In this document: piece by piece, positions 43,877-52,127 of the stretch | Layout of the letters: every line of letters begins with the position of its first letter | How positions within the stretch are numbered: position 1 is the stretch's first letter | From: UBA5336 sp039818165 | Lineage (GTDB): Bacteria; Pseudomonadota; Alphaproteobacteria; Caulobacterales; Hyphomonadaceae | Reading direction: 5' to 3' | Length of the DNA stretch: 64,000 nt | Assembly: GCA_039818165.1 (NCBI GenBank) | Contig: JBCBUL010000013.1 | Span: 1 to 64,000 of the forward strand | Notes under the pieces: model-generated | Databases searched by the model: none | Told to the model about the DNA's origin: nothing | What the model saw: only the letters and a program-made list of their open reading frames with translations | Program-made: the position numbers and the translations under genes

Positions 43877-45436
43877 TTATTCCGAACGGGCAACCAACCC
43901 AGACGCATGCCCCATGACGTGGAAGATCTCGTTCTGCTCCATGACGCCGGAAACAAGCTCGGAGCCCGGACCGCGCGCGAAAATGGCGACGTCTTCGCCA
44001 GCATGGGTCTCTGAGAACATCGGGACGAGCGCCGCCTGGCGATAGTCTGACTCAGTCGTGTCGATGTCCGAGAGGTCTGCGCGAACGCACGGTCCCTCCG
44101 GGCCTTCACGTCCGGCACATGCGCTGCCGCCATTGGCATAACTCAATGTGGTATAGGGCATGCCGTCTGCCCCGCGCATGGGCTCGCCAGTGCCGAGCAC
44201 CGCGAGACCAAGGATCGGATTGTTCCGTTTTTGGTATCCGGCAATTGTCATCGTGTGGGAGTGGTCCGCGGTGACTATGATCAGTGTGTCTTCGGCGCTC
44301 GTCATTTCAAGCGCGGCAGCGATGGCCCTGTCGAAGGCGTCGGTGTCTTCCAGAGCCCGGGCTGCATTAGTGCCATGGTGGGCGTGGTCGATCCGGCCGC
44401 CTTCGACCATCAGAACATAGCCATCTTCATCGCGCGACAGGCGCGTAATGGCCGCCCGTGTCAGTTCGGCCAGCGAGGGCTCGCCCATTTCATCGTTTGG
44501 CCGGTCCAGCTCATAGTTGAGGTGGGAGGGCTCAAACAGGCCAAGCACTTTCGTGTCGCTATCGAAGTTCGTCGCGTCAAATCCGGCCTGGCTGTAGATC
44601 ACCCGGTGATCATTGGATTTGCGAGTCCATTCACCGGCCAGATCCCGGCCATCGGTGCGCCGCCCTGTGCCGTCTTCGAGTTCCGGGTCAGACATGTCCG
44701 TGGTAAGGAAGTGGCGTCGTCCACCGCCCATGGCGATTTCGAAACCATCTCCAGCGTCCCAATTGACCAGTTGGCTGGCGATATCGGGGCAATCGACCGG
44801 TGGCTCTTCCGTGCGGAACGATGTGTTGTCTTCCCAGTCCCGGCTGGGGCTTTCCGCATAAGTCGCTGCGGGCGTGGCATGGGTGATCCGCGCTGTGGAG
44901 AGAATGCCGGTTGCAAGGCCTGCGCGCTCGGCAAGTTCGAACAACGTATCCGTGCCATTGCCCTGGGCGCTTGCGCAGTTCCCGAAGGTGGCTTCGGTGG
45001 TCACACCAAGTGTGCGAACATTCGACTTAACCCCAGAGACCATGGCCGTGGCAGTTGAAGCGCTGTCGGAGACCTGGCCGTCATGGGCATAGGTTTTCGA
45101 CAGGGCAACCTTGGGGAAGGTGTCCATGGCCAGCTGGTAGCTTTCGCCGTCCACACCGCGCTTCTGGCCAGCATAAATGCGGCCCGCTGTGATCGTCGAA
45201 ATCCCCATGCCGTCGCCAACAAACAGAATGACATTCTTGGCGGGACGCACGTCGCGGGCTTCCGCGCGTGCAGCGACAGCGTCGGCAGCTTGCCGGTAGT
45301 AGGGATCGCTGGATTGCTGGGGCAGGACGGGGGATCGACTCGCTGCCTGGGCTTCGGCCACATTGTTCGGCTCAGAAGGGGCACAGGCTCCCAGGACCAG
45401 GGCGCTGGCGGCGAGGCAAAGGGCAGTAAGGCGCAT
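43877..45436 (-). CDS. Alkaline phosphatase (PhoA family), lipoprotein
   Basis: 519 residues. A lipobox LGAC (Cys18) is followed by a linker. NVILFVGDGMGISTITAGRI and the nucleophile motif VSDSASTATAMVSGVKSN identify the family. LMVEGGRIDHAHHGTNAARAL and ADHSHTMT give the remaining metal ligands. The insertions are typical of the PhoA-like subgroup in marine Alphaproteobacteria. It hydrolyses phosphate esters on the periplasmic side. The DMT transporter gene lies 57 bases upstream on the same strand. No clear Pho box was found in that interval. Confidence 0.94.
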   Translation of the reverse strand: MRLTALCLAASALVLGACAPSEPNNVAEAQAASRSPVLPQQSSDPYYRQAADAVAARAEARDVRPAKNVILFVGDGMGISTITAGRIYAGQKRGVDGESYQLAMDTFPKVALSKTYAHDGQVSDSASTATAMVSGVKSNVRTLGVTTEATFGNCASAQGNGTDTLFELAERAGLATGILSTARITHATPAATYAESPSRDWEDNTSFRTEEPPVDCPDIASQLVNWDAGDGFEIAMGGGRRHFLTTDMSDPELEDGTGRRTDGRDLAGEWTRKSNDHRVIYSQAGFDATNFDSDTKVLGLFEPSHLNYELDRPNDEMGEPSLAELTRAAITRLSRDEDGYVLMVEGGRIDHAHHGTNAARALEDTDAFDRAIAAALEMTSAEDTLIIVTADHSHTMTIAGYQKRNNPILGLAVLGTGEPMRGADGMPYTTLSYANGGSACAGREGPEGPCVRADLSDIDTTESDYRQAALVPMFSETHAGEDVAIFARGPGSELVSGVMEQNEIFHVMGHASGLVARSE

Positions 45437-45492
45437 GGGAACTCTTTCGGAATGCGAGGTAAGGACTCAGAGCCAATGGCATAGTTTCAATG

Positions 45493-46416
45493 TCACATTT
45501 GCGTCGTTTGACGCGTTGGCGGCCGAAGCGCGGGGCGCGCACCGCGCTGGGCGAGATAGACCCCGCACAGGATCAGAATGCCACCGATGCCCTGAAGGCC
45601 GTTCAGGGGCTCGTCGAACAGGCGCCAGGAAATTGCGGCCGCCGTTACGGGTTGAATCAGCACAAGTATGCCGGCAATGGCGGCGGGCGTTCGGCCCAGG
45701 CCGAATATGATCAGCCCCTGGCCACCGATTTGAACCACGAGGGCCAGGAACAGTGGAGCGTGAAAGCCTGACGCGGTTTCCGGAACCAGTCTTTCGCCAG
45801 AAACGATGACCAAGAGGAACGCGACGCAGACCTCTGTCAGCGTCAGCCAGAAAATCGCGTCGAGCGCTGAGAGCCTGCCTCGGGCAATTTTCGAGAACAG
45901 GACGTATCCGGCCACAAGCACCGCCGCACCAACGGCGAGGAGATCGCCCGTCAAATCTGCCTTGCCATTGGCTGGCCCGCTTTGTGATAGCAGACCGGCA
46001 CCGGTCATGGCGATGAGAACAGCTGCGCCCCAGGTCCAGGTGGGGCGCTCCCGCAGCACGAGCCAGGCCAGGAAGCCAACGCAGATATTGCCGAGATTCA
46101 CAATAAAGGTGGCGTTGGCCACGGTGGTACGTTCCAGCGCCCAGTGCCAAAGCGCGATGTCCAGGGTGAAGCAAACGCCCGCCAGAATAACAGCGGGAAC
46201 CGGGCGCGCGGGAAGACGCTTCTCAAACAGGACCAGCGCGAGAAACAAAAGCGGCAGCGCAAACAGATAGCGCCACAAGGCAATGGCTTGTGGGCCGAGT
46301 GTATCGAGGCCTAGCCGCAGGCCGATCGGGGCAAAGCCGATGCAGATGCCGCCTGCCAGGACACTTGCCGGTCCGATCCAGGCGGGGGCCGCCGGTGACT
46401 GCGCCTGATCTGTCAT
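45493..46416 (-). CDS. DMT-superfamily (EamA) transporter
   Basis: 307 residues with ten hydrophobic helices in two repeated halves. Typical EamA features include ALWRYLFALPLLFLALVLF near the N-terminus and LVLIQPVTAAAISWRLFDEPL near the C-terminus. Members export amino acids or other small metabolites through the inner membrane. The substrate is unknown. Its ATG directly follows the gluQ stop (TGAATG), so the two are translationally linked. Confidence 0.9.
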   Translation of the reverse strand: MTDQAQSPAAPAWIGPASVLAGGICIGFAPIGLRLGLDTLGPQAIALWRYLFALPLLFLALVLFEKRLPARPVPAVILAGVCFTLDIALWHWALERTTVANATFIVNLGNICVGFLAWLVLRERPTWTWGAAVLIAMTGAGLLSQSGPANGKADLTGDLLAVGAAVLVAGYVLFSKIARGRLSALDAIFWLTLTEVCVAFLLVIVSGERLVPETASGFHAPLFLALVVQIGGQGLIIFGLGRTPAAIAGILVLIQPVTAAAISWRLFDEPLNGLQGIGGILILCGVYLAQRGARPALRPPTRQTTQM

Positions 46417-47244
46417 TCAAAGCCCCGCCAGAGCAAATACGTCTTCTCGCGATAGGCCTTCGGCGCGTAACGCCGCAAGTGATTTCGAGCGATCCGACTT
46501 TGAAAGCCGCTTTCCGTCCGGCCCGAGCACAAGCCTGTGGTGTCGATAAACCGGCTGTGGCCAATCCATGATGGCCTGAAGCAAAACCTGGATGTGGGGC
46601 GCGTCGGCCAGATCCATTCCGCGGACAATATGGGTGATGCTTTGCAACGCGTCATCATGGGTTGCGGCGAGATGATAGGCGGCTGGGCTATCCTTTCGGG
46701 TCAGAGCAATATCGCCATGGCGCTCCGGCACGGCTGTCACCGTCTCAAGCGCGCCATCTTCCTCCACCTGAAACGTCAGGCTGCTGAAGAACAGCGCGCC
46801 CATCTCGGCCTTTGCGGCGTCCAGCGATAATCGCCAGGCAAACGGGGCTCCGTCTGCCAAACGGGCTTTTTCTTCGGCTGGGGTGAGTGCACTGGACCGA
46901 ACGATCCCATCTGGAAACTGGGCGGCAAGCTCTTGGCGCGAGCGAAAGCACCGATAAACCAGTCCCCGGTCGCGCAGGTCAGAGACCACGGAGAGATAGG
47001 CGTCAAAGTGTTCTGACTGGCGGCGAAGTGCGCCGTCCCATGACAAACTGAGCCACGCCAAATCAACATAGATCGCGGATTCAAATTCGGGCCGGCACCG
47101 GGTGATGTCTACGTTTTCAATCCGCAAGAGGGCCTCTCCGCCCGCTTCATCGGCGGCACGGCGCACCAGACAGGCCGATAGGGCGTGGCCGAGATGCAGC
47201 GCTCCGGTCGGAGATGGGGCAAAGCGTGTGCGGAAAGACGTCAT
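46417..47244 (-). CDS. gluQ: Glutamyl-Q tRNA(Asp) synthetase
   Basis: 275 residues from the ATG at 47244 (MTSFRTRFAPSPTGALHLGH). The HIGH-type motif is in FAPSPTGALHLGH, and the KMSKS-type motif is in GKRLSKSDRSKSL. It is far shorter than GltX because it lacks the anticodon-binding domain, the mark of GluQ-RS. This enzyme attaches glutamate to queuosine in tRNA-Asp. It is divergent from the gene at 47389. Confidence 0.92.
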   Translation of the reverse strand: MTSFRTRFAPSPTGALHLGHALSACLVRRAADEAGGEALLRIENVDITRCRPEFESAIYVDLAWLSLSWDGALRRQSEHFDAYLSVVSDLRDRGLVYRCFRSRQELAAQFPDGIVRSSALTPAEEKARLADGAPFAWRLSLDAAKAEMGALFFSSLTFQVEEDGALETVTAVPERHGDIALTRKDSPAAYHLAATHDDALQSITHIVRGMDLADAPHIQVLLQAIMDWPQPVYRHHRLVLGPDGKRLSKSDRSKSLAALRAEGLSREDVFALAGL

Positions 47245-47388
47245 TGCTGCCAGTGAACCGAGCAGCCCTGCCGCGTCAACTCGCGCCACGGGCGACCCGG
47301 CCAGCGTTTTGCAGGCTGTCTGGGGTTTGTTGGTTGCCTAGCGATGCCCGCCTCGTGTATCGCCAATGAAAACAAAAAGACAGGTCCC

Positions 47389-48468
47389 ATGTCTGACACA
47401 GCCCTCTTCACTCAAATTGCCCAATGGCTCGATCAGAACGTGCTGGTTTCCACCAGCCTTGCCGTGATCGGCGCGGCTGCTCTGTTTGCGTTTGCCGTGG
47501 CAGGTCTTGTGGTCATTGTTCGGGTCCTGAACTCTGTTTTCGGCGGCGTTGGAAAGGCGTCCAATCGCAAGATCCGCCGCGCGGCTCAGGAGCCGGGATA
47601 CAGCATCCTGATCGGCGAATTTGGGGGCTACAACAGCACAGCCGCGGGTCACATGGTCGAAACGGCGCTGACAGATTACTGCTCCGATTTCAGTTTTGGC
47701 GCGCAATTCAAGCTGTTCCGTGTGCGCAGCCCGGGCGGGCGGCCCGAGGGTGAAGTTCTCCGCCGCGCACGCCAGCGCCTTGAAAAAACGGGCGCCGACA
47801 TGATCGTGTGGGGCGCGCGCCTGTCTGACGACTCTGACGGGTTGAGGCTGTTCGGCGTGTCTCGCGGTGGAAATTTGACGCCGCAGCAGGCCCAAGCCTT
47901 TACACTTCTGCTCCCGGGTCGCCTGCGCGCAATCACAGAGCCCGTGAAGCAGGCGACGGCGTACTTGCTCGCGAAACGCCTGCAACCGGCGCTGGCCCAT
48001 CCTGAATCGTTCCGAGAAGAGCGTGTGGCGCAGCTCGGCGAAACGCTCGATACGTTGCTCACCGAGCTTGAGGCCCTGGACCGGCCACTTTTCGAGCCGA
48101 CCCGCCGTGAAATCGAGACAGACTTTGCCGCCACCACATTGTTCCTGAGCGAGACCGTGGCGAAAGAAGAATGGCTGGAGCGCCTGATCGCCCGGCGCCG
48201 GGCAACGCTGGATGTGCTCAAGGGGGACCCGAATACGGAAGCCCAGATCGATGCGAGGCTCGACCTTGGCCGAGCCCTCATCAAGCGGGCAGAAAAGACC
48301 TTTGATCCCGTGGCCGTGCGTGAGGCGTCGGTTCATCTCAATGCCGCGATTGATGCCTTGCGCAAGCATGACGTGATCCGAAAGGCGCAGCGCGCCAGCG
48401 ACGCCCTCGCCCGTGCCCAATCCCTGGTGGAAACCCGCCGCCGCTTTGCGGTGAACTTCTCAGCATAA
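47389..48468 (+). CDS. Unknown membrane-anchored protein
   Basis: 359 residues from the ATG at 47389. One membrane helix at about 19-46. A conserved-looking segment follows (YSILIGEFGGYNSTAAGHMVETAL, then RRARQRLEKTGADMIVWGARL), whose shape resembles periplasmic proteins that pair a 'GADxVxWG' strand with a Rossmann-like fold. The C-terminal 150 residues are helical and charged (RLIARRRATLDVLKGDPN, then LDLGRALIKRAE), compatible with TPR-like helices. I do not recognise the family. Confidence 0.6.
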   Translation: MSDTALFTQIAQWLDQNVLVSTSLAVIGAAALFAFAVAGLVVIVRVLNSVFGGVGKASNRKIRRAAQEPGYSILIGEFGGYNSTAAGHMVETALTDYCSDFSFGAQFKLFRVRSPGGRPEGEVLRRARQRLEKTGADMIVWGARLSDDSDGLRLFGVSRGGNLTPQQAQAFTLLLPGRLRAITEPVKQATAYLLAKRLQPALAHPESFREERVAQLGETLDTLLTELEALDRPLFEPTRREIETDFAATTLFLSETVAKEEWLERLIARRRATLDVLKGDPNTEAQIDARLDLGRALIKRAEKTFDPVAVREASVHLNAAIDALRKHDVIRKAQRASDALARAQSLVETRRRFAVNFSA

Positions 48469-48536
48469 TCCAGCACAGGCGTCCGCAAACCCGATCGGGC
48501 GCGGCGCTTGGGTCAGATTGTCTTGGCGGCAGCTGG

Positions 48537-48977
48537 TCAGCTTGTGTTGAGATGAGAAGGCTCTGCGAAACAGCCCAATGCCAGTGCCATGCGCCGCCCT
48601 TTCCCGGCATGCCGCGTGCGGGTGGTCAAGGATGTGAGCATGGAGAGCACGTTCGCCTCCGACCCTGGCGCCATTCCGACTTGTGAGAGGGGCGCGCGAT
48701 AGGAAAGATAAGGGTTTCCGACATCGAGTTTTGCGAGTTGGAGGCGATCGGTGCACTCCTCCAGACCCGCATCCCAACTTGGCGCGTCGGGATCGATCAC
48801 GTCATAAATCCGGATCGCGCCCCACCATGTGACCTGAAAGCTGATCAGCCCGTTGCCGCTGGCTTCGATGCGCAGGCGCAGGAAGCGTGAGAACTTCCAC
48901 AAGTTCCAGAAGAAAACCGGCCAGAAGAACGGGTGCACAATCTCGCGCCAACGCAGGATTTGGGAGCGGGTGTTCAT
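48537..48977 (-). CDS. Hypothetical protein of HPFFWPV type
   Basis: 146 residues. EIVHPFFWPVFFWNLWKFSRFLRLRIEASG and FQVTWWGAIRIYDVID match the N-terminal part of the protein encoded at 2577. The first half is aromatic and basic, perhaps membrane-surface bound. The second half is polar, with no known motif. Converges on the gene ending at 48468. Function unknown. Confidence 0.6.
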   Translation of the reverse strand: MNTRSQILRWREIVHPFFWPVFFWNLWKFSRFLRLRIEASGNGLISFQVTWWGAIRIYDVIDPDAPSWDAGLEECTDRLQLAKLDVGNPYLSYRAPLSQVGMAPGSEANVLSMLTSLTTRTRHAGKGRRMALALGCFAEPSHLNTS

Positions 48978-49043
48978 GGCCTTGAGGCTGGCACATGCGT
49001 CACCCCGGTCGGAAAAACCGCAACGATTCCATAGTTTCTCGAA

Positions 49044-49072
49044 TTGACACTTTGCATAACAAAGTATATTTA
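49044..49072 (+). promoter_or_regulatory. Sigma-70 promoter of the membrane-protein/regulator operon
   Basis: TTGACA at 49044-49049, 17-base spacer, TATTTA at 49067-49072, inside an A+T-rich island. It drives the gene at 49095 with a leader of only about 15 bases. Confidence 0.75.
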
Positions 49073-49083
49073 TAGCACAAAGT
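49049..49083. promoter_or_regulatory. Operator inside the promoter
   Basis: ACTTTG CATAA CAAAGT (49049-49065) is a perfect 6-bp inverted repeat between the -35 and -10 boxes. A further CAAAGT at 49078-49083 is spaced 18 bases from the right arm. Position and symmetry suggest repression by the winged-helix protein encoded at 49726. Confidence 0.6.
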
Positions 49084-49094
49084 GAGGACGTCCT

Positions 49095-49715
49095 ATGAGT
49101 AACACCGCTTCGAAAGACGATCTGGAATTCTTGCGCGACATGGCCGATGCCGGAGCCTTCGCACCCCTGCTAAGCGGGCGCTTTCTGGCCTGGTGGGGCG
49201 GCATCATGACCCTCGCATATGGGCTACACTATGGGATCATCAGCGGCAGTTTCGGTGTCGGGTCTCAGTATGTGGGTGTGATGTGGATGGCGGCCGTGGC
49301 CGTTGCCCTGGCAGGGCAGTTCGCCATGGGCGCTCTCTATCCTGCGAATAAGCCCGGCTCATCTTCCGCCGGGAACCGCGCAAGAGTGGTTTGGACGGCT
49401 GCGGGGCTCTCCATTTTCGCCTTCTTTGCCGGAACGGTTCCGGCGTCGGCTTTGGAATTCATCCCACCAATTGGCGTGAACTATTCCATCCCGCTCGTTT
49501 TCAGCGTCTATGCCTGCGCATTGATGGTCACGGGGGTTCTGGCGAAGGATAGGGTTCTGACGTTTGCGGCCTGGGTTTCGATTGTGACGGTCGGTGTGAC
49601 CGCATTCAGGGTGGCATTTGCGGATGTGTACCTGTTTGCGATGGCGGGCGTGTTTCTCACGGCGTTTGTCCCGGGCCTGATCCAGCTGTTATCCGAGCCG
49701 AAATCAGTGGTCTGA
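49095..49715 (+). CDS. Multi-pass membrane protein, partner of winged-helix regulator
   Basis: 206 residues with about six hydrophobic helices (from FLAWWGGIMTLAYGLHYGII to YLFAMAGVFLTAFVPGLIQL). The N-terminal 25 residues are acidic and soluble. The gene is followed after 10 bases by a winged-helix regulator, a pairing that suggests a sensor or effector with its own repressor. No family name is certain. Expression is from the promoter at 49044. Confidence 0.7.
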   Translation: MSNTASKDDLEFLRDMADAGAFAPLLSGRFLAWWGGIMTLAYGLHYGIISGSFGVGSQYVGVMWMAAVAVALAGQFAMGALYPANKPGSSSAGNRARVVWTAAGLSIFAFFAGTVPASALEFIPPIGVNYSIPLVFSVYACALMVTGVLAKDRVLTFAAWVSIVTVGVTAFRVAFADVYLFAMAGVFLTAFVPGLIQLLSEPKSVV

Positions 49716-49725
49716 GGGGCGCGAC

Positions 49726-50037
49726 ATGGAAGACGAAAATCCCTTCGACCATTCAAACATTGATGATGTGATCCATGGACGCCTTCGCCTTGGCGTTATG
49801 GCGTACCTGTCTGGGTCCAGTCCCGCGATCTTTGGGGAGTTAAAAGCCAAGGTTGGCGCAACGGACGGAAATCTCTCAACCCACCTGCGCAAGCTCGAAG
49901 AGGCAGGTTATGTGCGCCAGGAGAAGCGGTTTGTTGGCAAGCGGCCCCAGACACGCGTGTTCATCACGGATACGGGCCGGTCAGCGTGGAAAGCCTGGAT
50001 TGACCAGATGCGCGGCCTGATGGATGCGGCCGAATAG
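49726..50037 (+). CDS. Winged-helix DNA-binding regulator
   Basis: 103 residues. HGRLRLGVMAYLSGSSPAIFGELKAKVGATDGNLSTHLRKLEEAGYVRQEKRFVGKRPQTRVFIT is a complete MarR/ArsR-like winged helix of the HTH_27 type with wing residues KRPQTRV. There is no ligand domain. It probably represses the operon it belongs to through the palindrome at 49049-49065. Other targets are unknown. Confidence 0.88.
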   Translation: MEDENPFDHSNIDDVIHGRLRLGVMAYLSGSSPAIFGELKAKVGATDGNLSTHLRKLEEAGYVRQEKRFVGKRPQTRVFITDTGRSAWKAWIDQMRGLMDAAE

Positions 50038-50042
50038 ACCAA

Positions 50043-50495
50043 TCAGGTCGACTCCAGCCGGATCAATGTGCGTCCGTCGACCTTTTCGGTCTTGATCGGA
50101 GCAAATCCAAGCGCCCTATACGCGGCAATCGCTCGGGTGTTTTCTTCATCCACGTCCAGGCTTAAAGGGACGCCCGTATGGTCGCGCGCAAGGTCCAGCA
50201 GACCCTGGCCAATGCCGCAAAAGCGCCAGTCCACGTCCACGAGCAGATAGTTCACATAGGCTGTTCGGCCGGACAGCATGAGAAATCCAACCACATCCGG
50301 GGCGGCCGGATCGCCAACTTCCGCGACCCAGGTCGTGACCTTGCGCCGCGTATCGGTCCAGCTTTGAGGCGCGGCCTGGGGCGCCGGCAGCCATGTGAAT
50401 TGGCTCACGCAGTCTGCGAATATCGCTTCGCAGGACGGTCGGTCGTCCTCGGTATTGGGGCGCAGGCGCCACCCGGCGGCGTGGTGCGTGATCAT
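50043..50495 (-). CDS. GNAT-family N-acetyltransferase
   Basis: 150 residues. WRLRPNTEDDRPSCEAIFADCV at the start, VNYLLVDVDWRFCGIGQGLLDLAR as the acetyl-CoA loop (Q/RxxGxG/A), and ENTRAIAAYRALGFAPIKTEKV at the end form a complete GNAT fold. Substrate unknown. It converges on the regulator gene with a 5-base gap. Confidence 0.88.
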   Translation of the reverse strand: MITHHAAGWRLRPNTEDDRPSCEAIFADCVSQFTWLPAPQAAPQSWTDTRRKVTTWVAEVGDPAAPDVVGFLMLSGRTAYVNYLLVDVDWRFCGIGQGLLDLARDHTGVPLSLDVDEENTRAIAAYRALGFAPIKTEKVDGRTLIRLEST

Positions 50496-50586
50496 GCCGC
50501 TAGCCTAAACCGAGGATGCTGGCGGAATCGAGGCCGCGGGCCGAAAAAACTACAGCCCCCCAATAAACTTTGCGCGATAGCGCCGC

Positions 50587-51996
50587 CTACATCTGCATCG
50601 TCCAACCCTCCACACCCATGGCCGCCTGGCGGATAGCCTCGGACATGGTGGGGTGGGCATGGCTCGTGCGCGCGATATCTTCGCTGGCGCCACCAAATTC
50701 CATCGCGACGCAGATCTCGCCGATCATTTCCCCGACGCCGACGCCCATAATATGCGCGCCGAGGATGGCATCGGTTTCAGCGTGAGCGAGGATTTTCACG
50801 AAGCCTTCGGTCTCATGATTGGTGCGGGCGCGGGAATTGGCCATGAAGGGGAATTTGCCCTTCTTGTAGGGGATTCCGGCCTCTTTCAGCTCTTCTTCGG
50901 TTTTTCCGACCCAGGCGATTTCCGGGTTTGTGTACACAACGCTCGGGACGAGATTGTAATCCACGTGGCCCGGCTTTCCGGCAATCAGTTCAGCCACGGC
51001 GGCGCCATCATCTTCGGCCTTGTGGGCAAGCATGGGGCCGTGAATGGCGTCGCCAATGGCCCAGACGCCATCGGCGACCTGGAAGCCACTGGCGCCTTTC
51101 GTCTCGATCACACCGCGCCGGTCCGTTGCCCCGCCTACGGTCTCCAGGCCCAGTCCTTCGGTGTAGGGGCGCCGGCCCACGGCAACGATGACGATGTCTG
51201 CGTCCATATTGGTCGCGGCGCCGCCCGCTGCGGGCTCCATGGACAGTTTCAGCTTCGTCTTGAGCTTCTCGACGCCGGTGACTTTCTGGCCAAAGTGGAA
51301 GGTCAGGCCCTGCTTTTCGAACACTTTCAGCGCTTGTTTGGAAATCTCGGCATCCGCGCCGGGCAGGCAGCGGTCGAGGTATTCCACCACGTGCACTTCG
51401 GAGCCCAGGCGCGACCAGACGCAGCCCATTTCCAGGCCGATTACGCCTGCGCCAATGAGCACCAGTTTCTTCGGCACGGCGGACAGTTTCAGCGCGCCGG
51501 TGTTCGTCACCACGCGTTCTTCGTCGATCTCGATGCCGGGCAGGGTCGTTGGCTCGCTGCCCGTGGCGATGACGATGTGCCTGGTGTTGAGCGTGCGCTT
51601 GGAGCCGTCAGCGGCGGTCACCTCGACCAGGCCCGGGCCCTTGATCGTGCCCTTGCCGTTCACTCGCTCGACCTTGTTCTTCTTCAGCAGGAAGTCGACG
51701 CCCTTGGTGAGCCCGTCCACGGCATCGGCCTTCTGGGCCATCATCTGTTTCAGGTCCAGGTCCAGCTTGCCGACCTTGATGCCCATGCCGGCGAAATCAT
51801 TCTTCGCGGCGGCATACATCTCCGAAGCGTGGAGCAGGGCCTTGGAGGGGATACAGCCCACATTCAGGCAGGTGCCGCCCAGCGTCTCGCGCATTTCGAT
51901 GCATGCGGTTTTCAGACCCAGCTGTCCGGCGCGGATTGCGCAATTGTAGCCGCCGGGGCCGGCGCCAATGATGACGACGTCATAAGTGTCTGACAT
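50587..51996 (-). CDS. lpdA: Dihydrolipoyl dehydrogenase (E3)
   Basis: 469 residues. YDVVIIGAGPGGYNCAIRAGQLGL binds FAD, GGTCLNVGCIPSKALLHAS carries the redox-active cysteine pair, and SHAHPTMSEAIRQAAM holds the C-terminal catalytic His-Glu of the other subunit. It reoxidises lipoamide in the 2-oxoacid dehydrogenase and glycine cleavage complexes. It stands alone, without the E1 or E2 genes. Confidence 0.97.
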   Translation of the reverse strand: MSDTYDVVIIGAGPGGYNCAIRAGQLGLKTACIEMRETLGGTCLNVGCIPSKALLHASEMYAAAKNDFAGMGIKVGKLDLDLKQMMAQKADAVDGLTKGVDFLLKKNKVERVNGKGTIKGPGLVEVTAADGSKRTLNTRHIVIATGSEPTTLPGIEIDEERVVTNTGALKLSAVPKKLVLIGAGVIGLEMGCVWSRLGSEVHVVEYLDRCLPGADAEISKQALKVFEKQGLTFHFGQKVTGVEKLKTKLKLSMEPAAGGAATNMDADIVIVAVGRRPYTEGLGLETVGGATDRRGVIETKGASGFQVADGVWAIGDAIHGPMLAHKAEDDGAAVAELIAGKPGHVDYNLVPSVVYTNPEIAWVGKTEEELKEAGIPYKKGKFPFMANSRARTNHETEGFVKILAHAETDAILGAHIMGVGVGEMIGEICVAMEFGGASEDIARTSHAHPTMSEAIRQAAMGVEGWTMQM

Positions 51997-52095
51997 GGGG
52001 AAACCTTTTGGGAGAGCGCCTTGGTGCGTGTGCCATTCGAAGTGGCGCCAACCTAAGGGGGCACTGCGGCGCGATCAATGCGCCCTTTGGCGGAT

Positions 52096-52119
52096 GCTGC
52101 GGCGGTGCGTTGCCGCAGC
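52096..52119 (-). terminator. Stem-loop downstream of the TIR-NB-ARC gene
   Basis: GCTGCGGC / GCCGCAGC, a perfect 8-bp stem with an 8-base loop, starting 9 bases past the stop at 52128 on the minus strand. No T-run. Probably limits transcription into lpdA. Confidence 0.4.
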
Positions 52120-52127
52120 GTGGGGGA

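Noticed and set aside
45437..45492. Pho box upstream of the alkaline phosphatase gene
   Set aside because: TGACAT and TGCCAT occur on the minus strand, but their spacing does not fit the 11-base period of Pho boxes.
50653..51993. Long open frame of 446 codons opposite lpdA
   Set aside because: Antisense shadow of a complete, motif-rich lpdA gene.
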